DNA from: Thiomicrorhabdus cannonii | GTDB lineage: Bacteria > Pseudomonadota > Gammaproteobacteria > Thiomicrospirales > Thiomicrospiraceae | Assembly (NCBI RefSeq): GCF_013391695.1 | Contig: NZ_JACBGH010000002.1 | Location: forward strand, 218,202-282,201 | Reading direction: 5' to 3' | Length of the DNA: 64,000 nucleotides | Part shown: positions 46,211 to 54,628 of the stretch, piece by piece | How the letters are laid out: every line of letters begins with the position of its first letter | Position numbering within the stretch: position 1 is the stretch's first letter | Made by a program: the position numbers and the translations under genes | The notes under the pieces: model-generated | Seen by the model: the letters and a program-made list of their open reading frames with translations, nothing else | What the model was told of the DNA's origin: nothing | Databases searched by the model: none

Positions 46211-46648
46211 TTAAAACCAGGTATTGGTGTTAACCGGTTTCTCCTTGTGCTTATGCTCGTTACCCAGCTCGTAAGCCGCTCTGAGCGCCTTGGCGATATG
46301 CGGGTTGGCTTGCAGATCAATTTGATAGTTCTCTGCAATTTCCTGCAAATATGCCTCGGGGCCGATTTCCTGATAAAGCTCCAGAAATCTTTCAACCCGC
46401 ATTGGCAAGTTCGGGATCGCCGACGCAATGCGCGATTGAAACTTAACCACTTCCATCTCACTGGATTCCAGCATCTCAAACTTATAAGAGATGACATCCA
46501 AGTCATTCAGTTTCGCAATTCGACTCGGAAGCTGTTCCAAAAACAGATCGATATCATCAATAGTGTCCGGCAGATCAATATCGGATTCATAGCAAAAGGT
46601 TTCACCACGAAAATCGAATTCTGAACGCACCGTTATGATTGATTTCAT
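46211..46648 (-). CDS. Uncharacterised protein at the end of the cbb operon
   Basis: 145 residues (ATG 46648; a GTG three codons upstream at 46657 is possible). No family recognised. The N-terminal part begins MKSIITVRSEFDFRGETFCY and looks beta-rich; the middle and end are helical and acidic (RVERFLELYQEIGPEAYLQE, HIAKALRAAYELGNEHKHKE). No signal peptide or membrane segment. It follows cbbO after 29 nt, before the operon terminator. Position suggests a role with RuBisCO or its activase, but nothing in the sequence proves it. Confidence 0.75.
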   Translation of the reverse strand: MKSIITVRSEFDFRGETFCYESDIDLPDTIDDIDLFLEQLPSRIAKLNDLDVISYKFEMLESSEMEVVKFQSRIASAIPNLPMRVERFLELYQEIGPEAYLQEIAENYQIDLQANPHIAKALRAAYELGNEHKHKEKPVNTNTWF

Positions 46649-46677
46649 CACTTCCACTCGCCCCTTATCAGCCTTAT

Positions 46678-48948
46678 TTAATGTGTCAACTTCATAAAGA
46701 CTTGCGGCAACAATTCCGGCAACTTCTCAACACGGTCAACCACCGTATATTGATTACCGAACACATCCGCCACATATTCATCCGCTTTAGGGTCGACCGT
46801 GATGCAATAGGAGTAAATGCCTTTACTCTGCAACTCCTCGACCGCCTTGTGGGTATCCTGAATCAGCGTTTGCGGGTCTTTGGCATCGATATCCGCCGGC
46901 TCGCCGTCGGTCAACACCAACATCAGCTTTTTCTCCGCTTTCTGCGCTTCAAGATAATGCGCCGCATGACGCATCGCCGCACCCATACGGGTTGAATAAG
47001 AGGCTTCCATCGCCGCAATGCGCGCTTTCACTTCGTCCGTATAGCCTTCCGAGAAGCCTTTGATGTGCTGGTAACGCACTTCATGGCGGGTATCGGAACA
47101 GAAACCGGCAATCGCAAACTTATCGCCCAGCTTCTCGACGGTCCAGGCCGTAATGGCCAAGGCCTCTTCGGAAAGCTCCAACAAGGTCTGCCCCGTTTCC
47201 GGATTACGCTCATTCAACGATTGCGACGTATCCACCAGCAACATCACCGCGATATTACGACTATCGGTGGTATGGCTGTAGTTGATACGCGGATCGGGCG
47301 CCTGCCCGCTCTTGAAGTCGATGACCGAACGCAACGCCACATCCAGATCCAGCTCCTCGCCTTCCTCCTGGAAGCGAATACGCTTTTTGTTCTGCGGCTT
47401 CAAAGCTTCAATCATTTTCTTCAAGCGCTTCGCCAAATCAGCATGCTTGTCCATTAAGCGGTCGATCTTGCCGGCGTCACCGCTCGGATGCAAACGCTCG
47501 TAGACCGTGGTCCAATCCGGACGGTAGCCTTCCGAAATATAATCCCATTCGTCATAATGACGCGGCGGCAAACCACCCTCGTTGCTAATCACCGGCTCTT
47601 CGTTTTCATACTCGTTAGGCATGATCTCATCGGATTCATCGTACTCTTCGTAGTAGAACCAGATGTAACGGTTGTCATCACGATACGAGACTTCGGTATC
47701 ATCAAAGAACACGCTTGGTTGACTATCCGACGACTGCTTGCGCGTCTTCACATAAAAATCAATCCCGAGCTCCTGCATATCCTTCGTACTGGAATTCTCG
47801 CCCTTCTCGGCCATGATTTTATGGAAACGCTCGCGGAACTCTTCCAGCAATGGGTTTTCGGGATCAAAATTCTCGTCCAGCAAAGCACGCGACATACGCG
47901 TCGCACGGTAGCGCAGACAGGACTGTTTGCTATCGTCACAAGCGCCTTTTTCAGGATAGGGATGCAGTGCCAGAAACAATTTCTTCAGACCCGGGTAACG
48001 CTGAATCGCCAAATGCTCAACACGACAATCTTCGAACACGGAGATAAACAACTGCATGTGCGGTGCAAAGTTGTCCGCCATTAACTTACCAGACCATCTC
48101 TTATGCGCCATCATGTGCGCCAAGGTCGCACGATAACGGTCGATTCCCGATACGCCATTCTCAACGTCATACACATCCGGCATGGCGATGATCTCATCAT
48201 CAAGATAAGGCACCGGCTTGCGTAGCTGGTCAAAGGCGGTCGAAAAGGTCTGGAACGGCAAATCGCAATCCCACATACAATCCTTGAGCATATTCATGTG
48301 GCGTTCGACATCTTTAAAGGTCGTACCTTTACGCTCACGCGTAATAATGCTCTTGGCATCGTGCGATTCCAGCTTGAAGTAAGCAATCTGCTCGTCGGGC
48401 GCGTTCAGATAGTTGCGCGCACCGTAGTCGATGAAGTTGCGGATACCGTTCAGACATAGCTTGGAGATCAGCTGCGGCATGGATTCCAGCAACGCAACCA
48501 TCCCCGGACTCTCATACAAAGAGTGATGGCCATGAATCACCGTCTGCGTCTTGTCGACATATTCATCAATAATCTGCAGATACAGCTCTAAATCTTCAAT
48601 TCGATCGATACGGCGACACACACTGCGCAAGGAGTTCAAAAACGGGATAAGGGCTTTTTTGTTGGGGCTGCGCGCCAACAGATAGGCGTAGTCAGCAACC
48701 CGCTTGTTGGTGCCCTGCCCCAAATGCGCTGCAATATCCGGCATTACTTCCATGTAGACCAAAACAGGTTCAACGCCCTGCCCGATTTTACAGAGAAAGT
48801 TTGCGCCGTCTAAATAAGCTTCAACACCCTGTGGCGACAGTTTAGCCACAGCGTAATTGATCAGCTCGGGAAACAGCTCGACCGCCTTCGGAAACTTACA
48901 GGTGAACTTGGGCTGATATTCGGCTAATAATTCTTCATTCATAATCAT
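46678..48948 (-). CDS. cbbO: RuBisCO activase adaptor CbbO (von Willebrand factor A domain)
   Basis: 756-residue partner of the AAA+ protein CbbQ; in studied systems the CbbQO complex removes inhibitory sugar phosphates from RuBisCO, with CbbO as the substrate adaptor. The long N-terminal region is helical; the C-terminal VWA domain carries a metal site: DTSQS (about residues 566-570) in MLLVDTSQSLNERNP and LVLTDGEPADID. An acidic loop (YEEYDESDEIMPNEYENEE) precedes it, as in the family. Separated from cbbQ by a 153-nt gap filled with an inverted-repeat element. Confidence 0.93.
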   Translation of the reverse strand: MIMNEELLAEYQPKFTCKFPKAVELFPELINYAVAKLSPQGVEAYLDGANFLCKIGQGVEPVLVYMEVMPDIAAHLGQGTNKRVADYAYLLARSPNKKALIPFLNSLRSVCRRIDRIEDLELYLQIIDEYVDKTQTVIHGHHSLYESPGMVALLESMPQLISKLCLNGIRNFIDYGARNYLNAPDEQIAYFKLESHDAKSIITRERKGTTFKDVERHMNMLKDCMWDCDLPFQTFSTAFDQLRKPVPYLDDEIIAMPDVYDVENGVSGIDRYRATLAHMMAHKRWSGKLMADNFAPHMQLFISVFEDCRVEHLAIQRYPGLKKLFLALHPYPEKGACDDSKQSCLRYRATRMSRALLDENFDPENPLLEEFRERFHKIMAEKGENSSTKDMQELGIDFYVKTRKQSSDSQPSVFFDDTEVSYRDDNRYIWFYYEEYDESDEIMPNEYENEEPVISNEGGLPPRHYDEWDYISEGYRPDWTTVYERLHPSGDAGKIDRLMDKHADLAKRLKKMIEALKPQNKKRIRFQEEGEELDLDVALRSVIDFKSGQAPDPRINYSHTTDSRNIAVMLLVDTSQSLNERNPETGQTLLELSEEALAITAWTVEKLGDKFAIAGFCSDTRHEVRYQHIKGFSEGYTDEVKARIAAMEASYSTRMGAAMRHAAHYLEAQKAEKKLMLVLTDGEPADIDAKDPQTLIQDTHKAVEELQSKGIYSYCITVDPKADEYVADVFGNQYTVVDRVEKLPELLPQVFMKLTH

Positions 48949-48960
48949 GACTCTTTTGAA

Positions 48961-49097
48961 TTAACCACAGAGACACAGAGACACGGAGTTTTTAAGTCAA
49001 AACACTTTGTCGCTGCGACTCGAAAAGAATGAATCGTTTTAATCCCCAAAGACTCAAGACACAAGTTTCTCTGTGTCTCTGTGTCTCTGTGGTTAAA
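48961..49097. repeat. Inverted-repeat (MITE-like) element between cbbQ and cbbO
   Basis: Left arm TTAACCACAGAGACACAGAG, right arm CTCTGTGTCTCTGTGGTTAA: about 20-23 bp nearly perfect arms, around about 90 nt with no gene. It can fold into a long hairpin in the cbb mRNA. The AACCACAGAGACACAGAG-type word is also familiar from intergenic repeats of other bacteria. Confidence 0.88.
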
Positions 49098-49101
49098 ACG
49101 T

Positions 49102-49902
49102 TTAGCCGAAGATCATCTCAATGGCATTGTCGAGGGTTTGGCGAATGTCGGCATCATCCGTAATCGGACGCACCAGCGCCATCTTACAGGCTTCAACCGG
49201 AGAGATGCCTTTATTGATCAGCGTAGCCGCATAGACCATCAAACGCGTAGAAATCCCTTCATCCAGACCGTGACCTTTCAGGTTACGGGCGGTTTCACCG
49301 ATCTGCACCAACTTCTTGGCAGTCGCTTCGTCAACGCTACCTTCTTTTTGTAGAATGTGCGCTTCTACGTCCGGAGCCGCATAATCAAAATCCAACGCGC
49401 AGAAACGCTGTTTGGTGGATTGTTTCAGGTCTTTCATTAAGGACTGATAACCCGGGTTATAAGAGATTACCAACTGGAAATCCGGGTGCGCCTTGATGAG
49501 TTCACCTTTTTTATCCAAAGACAATTCACGACGGTGGTCGGTCAAAGCGTGGATAACAACCATGGTATCTTGACGCGCTTCAACGATCTCATCCAGGTAA
49601 CAGATTGCGCCATAACGCGCCGCCATCGTCAGAGGACCATCGACCCAACGCGTGCCGTTGGCATCCAGCAGGTAACGACCTACCAGGTCGGATGCGGTGA
49701 TGTCTTCGTTACAAGAAACGGTGATGATTGGCTTACCCAGTTTCCACGCCATGTGTTCCACAAAACGTGACTTACCGCACCCCGTTGGCCCCTTCACCAT
49801 TACCGGCAAGCGCGCCGCATAAGCGGCTTCGTATAGCTCTACTTCGTTAGATTGAGCATCGTAAAAAGGTTCGTTTTCAATTTTATATTGCGAAATATCC
49901 AT
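49102..49902 (-). CDS. cbbQ: RuBisCO activase motor CbbQ (MoxR-type AAA+ ATPase)
   Basis: 266-residue AAA+ ATPase. Walker A GPTGCGKS (38-45), Walker B AICYLDEIVEAR (Asp104-Glu105), sensor region VISYNPGYQSL and the second arginine region GISTRLMVYAATLI. It closely resembles NorQ/CbbQ proteins; the RuBisCO neighbour and cbbO next to it settle the name. It powers CbbO-guided reactivation of RuBisCO in the cytoplasm. Confidence 0.95.
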   Translation of the reverse strand: MDISQYKIENEPFYDAQSNEVELYEAAYAARLPVMVKGPTGCGKSRFVEHMAWKLGKPIITVSCNEDITASDLVGRYLLDANGTRWVDGPLTMAARYGAICYLDEIVEARQDTMVVIHALTDHRRELSLDKKGELIKAHPDFQLVISYNPGYQSLMKDLKQSTKQRFCALDFDYAAPDVEAHILQKEGSVDEATAKKLVQIGETARNLKGHGLDEGISTRLMVYAATLINKGISPVEACKMALVRPITDDADIRQTLDNAIEMIFG

Positions 49903-49927
49903 AGTTGTTCCCCGTAACAGTTATGGT

Positions 49928-50096
49928 TATAGAGAGCGTTGTACGAGTGTGGCGCGAAAGAAAAATGAGGAAAAATTTGGCTGATTGAGGCGGAAAACGC
50001 AGCTAATAGCCAGCTATTGGCAAGTTTTCCAACAAAAACCAGACGAATTCTAACCATTTTTATTCGTGCACTCACCTCGTGCAACGCTCTCTTATA
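49928..50096. repeat. Inverted-repeat (MITE-like) element between cbbM and cbbQ
   Basis: TATAGAGAGCGTTGTACGAG at the left is matched by the complement of CTCGTGCAACGCTCTCTTATA's first 20 bases at the right, with one substitution and one extra base. About 125 nt of unrelated DNA lies between. Together with the cbbM terminator it occupies the 355-nt cbbM-cbbQ gap; no gene is present there. Confidence 0.82.
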
Positions 50097-50194
50097 GAAA
50101 GAAAATCACTTAACGCCCCATTCTGACAAGCAAGCCAAAACAGCGTGTTAAATAACCTAGTGAAAAAGTAGGCAATAAATTAGAGAGTTAAAAA

Positions 50195-50218
50195 AACCCC
50201 TGCCCGAAGACAGAGGTT
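50195..50218 (-). terminator. Terminator directly after cbbM
   Basis: On the minus strand: AACCTCTGTC-TTCG-GGCAGGGGTT, ten pairs including G-U pairs, a stable UUCG tetraloop and then a T run. It lies 39 nt past cbbM and should end most RuBisCO transcripts before cbbQ. Confidence 0.88.
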
Positions 50219-50257
50219 CTTTTTTGGGTTTCTAAATAAACATCCCTAAAGGAACGA

Positions 50258-51658
50258 TTATTTGTGAACGCCCAACTTCTCACGCCAGCCCGGATACAGT
50301 TTGTCTGCATCACGTGGGAATGATTCGAATGCGCGAGCAAATTCTGGGTGCTCTTTAGCGTATTCGATTGGGTCTGCACCCGTCTTCCAGCAGTCATAAG
50401 CCTGACCTAGAGAGATACCACCCGCAGCTGGGCTGTCGATGTGACCGAATGATCCGCCACCACAAGTGTTGATTACGTTACCGTGACCCAGGTTCTCGAA
50501 GAAGCCAGGTAGACGCAGCGCGTTCATACCACCAGAGATGATTGGCGTAGTAGGCTTCATGCCGTACCACTTCTGATAGAAGTAGTGACCTTGACACTCG
50601 TCACGCTCAAGCATGTAAGCTAGTACGCGCTCGTCACCGTGACCTTCCATTTTGCCGTAACCCATAGTACCAGTGTGGATACCAGAAGCACCCATCAAAC
50701 GAGCAAGCTTCATGTAGCACAAAGGATCCATACCCATTGGTGACTTATAAGAAGTTACCGCACCGTGACCTGCACGGTGGAAGTGTAGGTAAGTATCAGG
50801 GAAAGCACGACGTGCAGTCGTTACACCAGCAGGACCAGTTACGAAACCGTCAACCAGGAACGCAACGTGTTTTTCGTTACCGTACTTAGCGAATTCGCTC
50901 AGGATGTAATCACCACGCTTGATCATCTCTTGGTGCCAGTCAGCCGTTACGTTCGCAGAGAACAATTTAGCTTGACCAGTTGCTTGTTGCGCACGATCCA
51001 TAGTCTCGGCAACCATAGGAATAACCACTTCCATTGGGCAGAAAGTTTGGTTAGCTTGTGGCTCATCGTTCTTGATGAAGTCGCCGCCCAACCAGAAGTC
51101 ATAACATGCTTTCGCGAATGGCTCAGGACGCAGACCTAGTTTTGGCTTGATGATCGTACCAGCGATGTAACCACCGTCAACTTCTGGACGACCTAGAACG
51201 CGCCACAGGTCAGAGATGTCAGTTGCTGGGCCGTCGAATTTCTTAACCATTTGCTCTGGAACCAAGAAGTCCAACATACGTAGACCAACATGGTCACCCA
51301 TACCTTGGTTGTTACCCAGGATCAAAGACCACATGTGAGAAACGTTGTAGAAACCATCGATCAGGTTAGGATCGAACAGCGCAACTGGGTAAGCGATCTT
51401 CATCAGACCACCTTGCTCACCGAATGCAGCTTCGTCGATTTCATAAACTAGCGCGTCAACACCACGAGTGAAGTCGTCAGTAGTAGAAACTTCAACGTTA
51501 GTTCCTGTTGAAGACTCTGCAGCAACGTGAGCCGCAACTTCCAGGAAGCCGTAACCAGCAGCTGGTTTCAGACGGTATGCAACAAGAAGGTGATTACCAT
51601 CAGCAATCAATTTATCTTCTGAAAGAGTTAAGTCAGCGTAACGATTCGACTGATCCAT
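50258..51658 (-). CDS. cbbM: Ribulose-1,5-bisphosphate carboxylase/oxygenase, form II
   Basis: Fixes CO2 onto ribulose bisphosphate in the Calvin cycle. Form II is shown by length (466 residues), single-gene organisation and N-terminal [20 protein letters not shown]. Active site: Lys171 in TIIKPKLGL, and the carbamylated Lys196 with Asp198-Glu199 in [10 protein letters not shown]; also HFHRAGHGA and [11 protein letters not shown]. Codons such as GGT, CGT and GTA are much commoner than in neighbouring genes, as expected for a very abundant protein. Its own promoter lies in the upstream gap and a strong terminator follows. Confidence 0.98.
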   Translation of the reverse strand: MDQSNRYADLTLSEDKLIADGNHLLVAYRLKPAAGYGFLEVAAHVAAESSTGTNVEVSTTDDFTRGVDALVYEIDEAAFGEQGGLMKIAYPVALFDPNLIDGFYNVSHMWSLILGNNQGMGDHVGLRMLDFLVPEQMVKKFDGPATDISDLWRVLGRPEVDGGYIAGTIIKPKLGLRPEPFAKACYDFWLGGDFIKNDEPQANQTFCPMEVVIPMVAETMDRAQQATGQAKLFSANVTADWHQEMIKRGDYILSEFAKYGNEKHVAFLVDGFVTGPAGVTTARRAFPDTYLHFHRAGHGAVTSYKSPMGMDPLCYMKLARLMGASGIHTGTMGYGKMEGHGDERVLAYMLERDECQGHYFYQKWYGMKPTTPIISGGMNALRLPGFFENLGHGNVINTCGGGSFGHIDSPAAGGISLGQAYDCWKTGADPIEYAKEHPEFARAFESFPRDADKLYPGWREKLGVHK

Positions 51659-51756
51659 TTTTCTTACCTCAAGTTTGGGACGTTAAATAAAGAATACGTC
51701 CTTAATTTTTAGTTGAGCCAAACCCCGATCTGACTCAACTCCCGAAAACAAGGTGA

Positions 51757-51784
51757 ATTATAGAGAAGCGAGGGATAAATACAA
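51757..51784 (-). promoter_or_regulatory. Candidate sigma-70 promoter of cbbM
   Basis: On the minus strand: TTGTAT (51784-51779), 16 nt, then a perfect TATAAT (51762-51757). The leader to the cbbM ATG would be about 95 nt. Confidence 0.65.
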
Positions 51785-51800
51785 ATCAATAATTTTGATT
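51784..51800. promoter_or_regulatory. Candidate CbbR (LysR-type) binding site
   Basis: AATCAA-TAATT-TTGATT is a perfect 6-bp inverted repeat with a 5-nt spacer; it contains the T-N11-A pattern of LysR regulators and abuts the -35 of the cbbM promoter. Confidence 0.6.
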
Positions 51801-51838
51801 TATTTGATTGCTTTCCATCTATACATTATCCAAAAAAG

Positions 51839-51873
51839 AAAAACCATACCCTTTTAAAAGATATGGTTTTTTT
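51839..51873. terminator. Terminator after cbbR
   Basis: AAAAACCATA / TATGGTTTTT stem, about 10 bp with a 13-nt loop, A run before and T run after, so it can work in both directions. It separates cbbR from the cbbM promoter region. Confidence 0.8.
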
Positions 51874-51897
51874 GATTTGGCTAGCTTACCCAATTTG

Positions 51898-52839
51898 TTA
51901 GAGCTTGGCAAATGCCTGTTCACTCAACTGCTTACCTTCCACCTTCAGCAGTTCAATCAGCTTTTCCGCGGCAATCGACAGAATCTTGCCGGTCGGATAG
52001 GCCAGGTACCAGTGGCGGTTGACCGGAAAGCCTTTCACTTTGAGGATGGCGATTTCGCCGCGACTGATTTCGTTCATCAGTGTCGGCACGGATGCCACGG
52101 TAATCCCCAGATTCTGCAGCAGGCCCAGACGGATCGCCTCATTACCGCCCAGCACCATTTTGACACTGGGCTGAAAATCAAATTCGCCAAACACCTTTTC
52201 GACCTGCGCGCGGATGCCCGACCCGGTTTCGCGCATCAGAAACGGCTCGTCCTTCAAATCCTCGATGGTCAGCTCCTTGCCCACCAACGGATGCTTGGCA
52301 TTGGCCACAAACGCCAACGGGTTGATCGCCAAGGGTTCGGAAACCACGTTCAGACCTTCCGGCGGCTGGCCGAGCAGATAGAAGTCGTCCTTGTTTTTGG
52401 CAATGCGATCCAGCAGGTTTTCTTTATTGCCCACGCGCATCAGTACCGTCACATCCGGATAGGCCTGGGTGAACTCGTGAATGACTTTGGGCACAAAATA
52501 TTGCGCGGTCGAAATCACCGACAACTTGACGTTACCGCCGGAGAACCCCTTTAAATGGTTGATCTTCTGCTCGGCAATCGATAACTTCGCCAGAATGGCG
52601 TTGGCCGCCTCATACAATGCCAGCCCGGCATTGGTCAGATATACCTTGCGCCCGATCTGCTCGAACAGCGGCGCCTGCAGCACATCGGCCAGTTTCTTGA
52701 CCTGCATGGACACCGTTGGCTGCGTCAGATGCAACTCTTTGGCGGCTTTGGTAAAGCTTTGATTGCGGGCAATGCTTTCAAATACCTGCAACTGCCTTAA
52801 GGTGGCGTTGCGTGCTAATAATGAACCTTTTTCCGGCAT
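51898..52839 (-). CDS. cbbR: LysR-type transcriptional regulator of CO2 fixation
   Basis: 313 residues: N-terminal winged helix-turn-helix (LRQLQVFESIARNQSFTKAA, KELHLTQPTVSMQVKKL) and a LysR substrate-binding domain (SVISTAQYFVPKVIHEFTQA, PFLMRETGSGIRAQVEKVF). CbbR proteins respond to Calvin-cycle metabolites. It is placed immediately upstream of cbbM but in the same orientation, not divergent as in many autotrophs, and a candidate operator lies between them. Confidence 0.92.
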   Translation of the reverse strand: MPEKGSLLARNATLRQLQVFESIARNQSFTKAAKELHLTQPTVSMQVKKLADVLQAPLFEQIGRKVYLTNAGLALYEAANAILAKLSIAEQKINHLKGFSGGNVKLSVISTAQYFVPKVIHEFTQAYPDVTVLMRVGNKENLLDRIAKNKDDFYLLGQPPEGLNVVSEPLAINPLAFVANAKHPLVGKELTIEDLKDEPFLMRETGSGIRAQVEKVFGEFDFQPSVKMVLGGNEAIRLGLLQNLGITVASVPTLMNEISRGEIAILKVKGFPVNRHWYLAYPTGKILSIAAEKLIELLKVEGKQLSEQAFAKL

Positions 52840-52877
52840 ATCTGTTCCCTACCTTCTCAAACCCACACTCATCGTAC

Positions 52878-52896
52878 ACCCGGCCTGTTGAGTTTT
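52878..52896. repeat. Dispersed REP-like 19-mer
   Basis: ACCCGGCCTGTTGAGTTTT, exact family word, in the gap between the cbbR start and the DUF2798 gene stop. Confidence 0.85.
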
Positions 52897-52903
52897 GAAA
52901 GCG

Positions 52904-53137
52904 TTAATTTTGCGGCGTGCGAATCAGCTTGGCGACAATCTTTCTGACCATTGGCCCTACAAAGATCACAATCGGAAAGGCGATGACAAACGCCGAAATC
53001 CATGCATGCATCCAGATTGAGAAGAAATTCTCCGGGAATCCCAAATTGATCGCACTGATCGCCGCCGACATCAAAAAGGACATAAACAGCGCCATAAAAA
53101 ACGCAAACACAATGTGCTGATACTTGGCATCAATCAC
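52904..53137 (-). CDS. DUF2798-type small membrane protein
   Basis: 77 residues with two transmembrane helices (about 7-32 and 42-64) and the pattern FFMALFMSFLMSAAISAINL, then WISAFVIAFPIVIFVGPMVR typical of the DUF2798 family. Function unknown. It lies between yceI and cbbR on the same strand; the yceI terminator separates it from yceI. Confidence 0.85.
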   Translation of the reverse strand: MIDAKYQHIVFAFFMALFMSFLMSAAISAINLGFPENFFSIWMHAWISAFVIAFPIVIFVGPMVRKIVAKLIRTPQN

Positions 53138-53172
53138 TCTTTATTACTCCATCTTGCACTACCAATAAAAAA

Positions 53173-53198
53173 GCCGGAGAACGGCAACGCTCTCCGGC
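53173..53198 (-). terminator. Terminator after yceI
   Basis: GCCGGAGA / TCTCCGGC stem with a 10-nt loop; a run of T follows on the minus strand (AATAAAAAA on plus at 53163-53171). Confidence 0.85.
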
Positions 53199-53230
53199 CT
53201 GGTTGAATCCGCTTATTTTAAAACAAATCG

Positions 53231-53863
53231 CTATTTTCGAACACCTTCAATATTCAGCTCCAACCACACTTTAGTGGAAGCCGGCCCCAAATTGTAGGTG
53301 ATGCCGTAGTCGGCCAACGTCAGTTCGGTTGCGCCACTGAAGCCGCTGCGATAACCGCCCCATGGGTCTTTGCCTTCACCGATTTTGTGCGCGGTAATGG
53401 TCACATCGCGGGTCACGCCGTTCAGGGTCAACTGTCCATCAATCACCATTTCGCTGTCCGAGCCGCTGACTTTGCGGCTTTCAAAACGCGCCTGCGGATA
53501 TTTTTGTACATTTAGAAAATCGGCACTGCGCAGATGCTTGTCGCGTTCGGCATGGTTACTGTTAATGCTGGCGGTATCGATCTCGACCTCCACCTTGCTG
53601 TTGGCCACATTGTCCGCATCATACACATAACTTCCGCCAAATTTCTCGAAACGCCCCGTCAGCCAGCTATATCCCAAATGCTGGATCTTGAAGTTGATCG
53701 AGGCGTGCATCCCCTGCGTGTCAATCGTATAGTTCACCGGCGCCGCCGCAACCATCGGACTCAAGGCCAGCAAAGCACTCGCCAGCAGCGCGGCCGCCAC
53801 TTTTTTGTTGGATCGGGTGCCCGCCTGTTTTGCGGCTACCCTTTTCATTGTATTAATTGCCAT
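53231..53863 (-). CDS. YceI-family periplasmic lipid/isoprenoid-binding protein
   Basis: 210 residues with a cleavable signal peptide (about 1-40, ends near SPMVAAAPVNYTID). The mature part is an eight-stranded lipocalin-like barrel: MHASINFKIQHLGYSWLTGR, FEKFGGSYVYDAD, HLRSADFLNVQKYPQARFES, and FSGATELTLADYGITYNLGP. The family binds polyisoprenoids such as quinone precursors. It follows the cytochrome b561 gene, a recurrent pairing suggesting a membrane redox role. Confidence 0.93.
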   Translation of the reverse strand: MAINTMKRVAAKQAGTRSNKKVAAALLASALLALSPMVAAAPVNYTIDTQGMHASINFKIQHLGYSWLTGRFEKFGGSYVYDADNVANSKVEVEIDTASINSNHAERDKHLRSADFLNVQKYPQARFESRKVSGSDSEMVIDGQLTLNGVTRDVTITAHKIGEGKDPWGGYRSGFSGATELTLADYGITYNLGPASTKVWLELNIEGVRK

Positions 53864-53933
53864 CGCTTTCTCCTTCCCATCAATTCACAAAGTGTCCTAA
53901 GCGGCGTTACACCGAGCGCCTCCTGCCAAGGTT

Positions 53934-54485
53934 TCAGCGCTTGCCAAGCATTCTTCGCAGCGTCGCATCGCGGTCGATGAAATGATGTTTCAAAGCACCC
54001 GCCACATGCAATACCACCAACGCCATCAAGCCATAGGCCACATACACATGGATTTCACCGGCCAAATCCGCCTGGCGTTCAAACAAGGCTTCTGCACTCA
54101 AGGGCGGGACTTCAAACACATCGAACACCTTCACTCCCTGTCCTTCCGCGGTTGCAATCAGATAACCGCTCGTGCCCAATAGCAGCACGCCCAGATAAAG
54201 CAGCGCATGGACGGTTTTAGCGGCCAGATGTTCCCAATCGGCATGCATCAGCGGTAACACCCGCGGATTGAGCCGTAGCCATATCCAGCGCAAAATCATC
54301 AGACCCACCACCGACACGCCGACCGCTTTGTGAATAGCCGGCGCGCGGTGATACCATTCGGAATAGTAGTCCAACTCCACCATCCACACGCCCAACGCAA
54401 ACAATCCCGGAATAAGCAGCGCCAACAACCAGTGGAAAAGCACACTGATCAAACCATATCCCTGAGTACTGTTTGTGAACATCAC
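53934..54485 (-). CDS. Cytochrome b561
   Basis: 183-residue four-helix membrane cytochrome (CybB-type). Helix 1 holds the heme His in SVLFHWLLALLIPGLFALGV; further His residues lie in APAIHKAVGVSVVGLMILRW, KTVHALLYLGVLLLGTSGY and GEIHVYVAYGLMALVVLHVA. The two b-hemes would pass electrons from quinol toward a periplasmic partner. About 70 nt upstream of yceI; the two are likely cotranscribed. Confidence 0.92.
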   Translation of the reverse strand: MMFTNSTQGYGLISVLFHWLLALLIPGLFALGVWMVELDYYSEWYHRAPAIHKAVGVSVVGLMILRWIWLRLNPRVLPLMHADWEHLAAKTVHALLYLGVLLLGTSGYLIATAEGQGVKVFDVFEVPPLSAEALFERQADLAGEIHVYVAYGLMALVVLHVAGALKHHFIDRDATLRRMLGKR

Positions 54486-54628
54486 GCATTCCCCTGCTTT
54501 TTGCTTATCTTAACGGGGGATTAAGGCTTGAGAAATAGACAATAAATCAAAAGACTGTTGCTATTGCAGCAACAATAAGAATCGCGCCCGCGGCGAGGCG
54601 GGCGCTATTTTGAAGAGCTAACCTTCAT

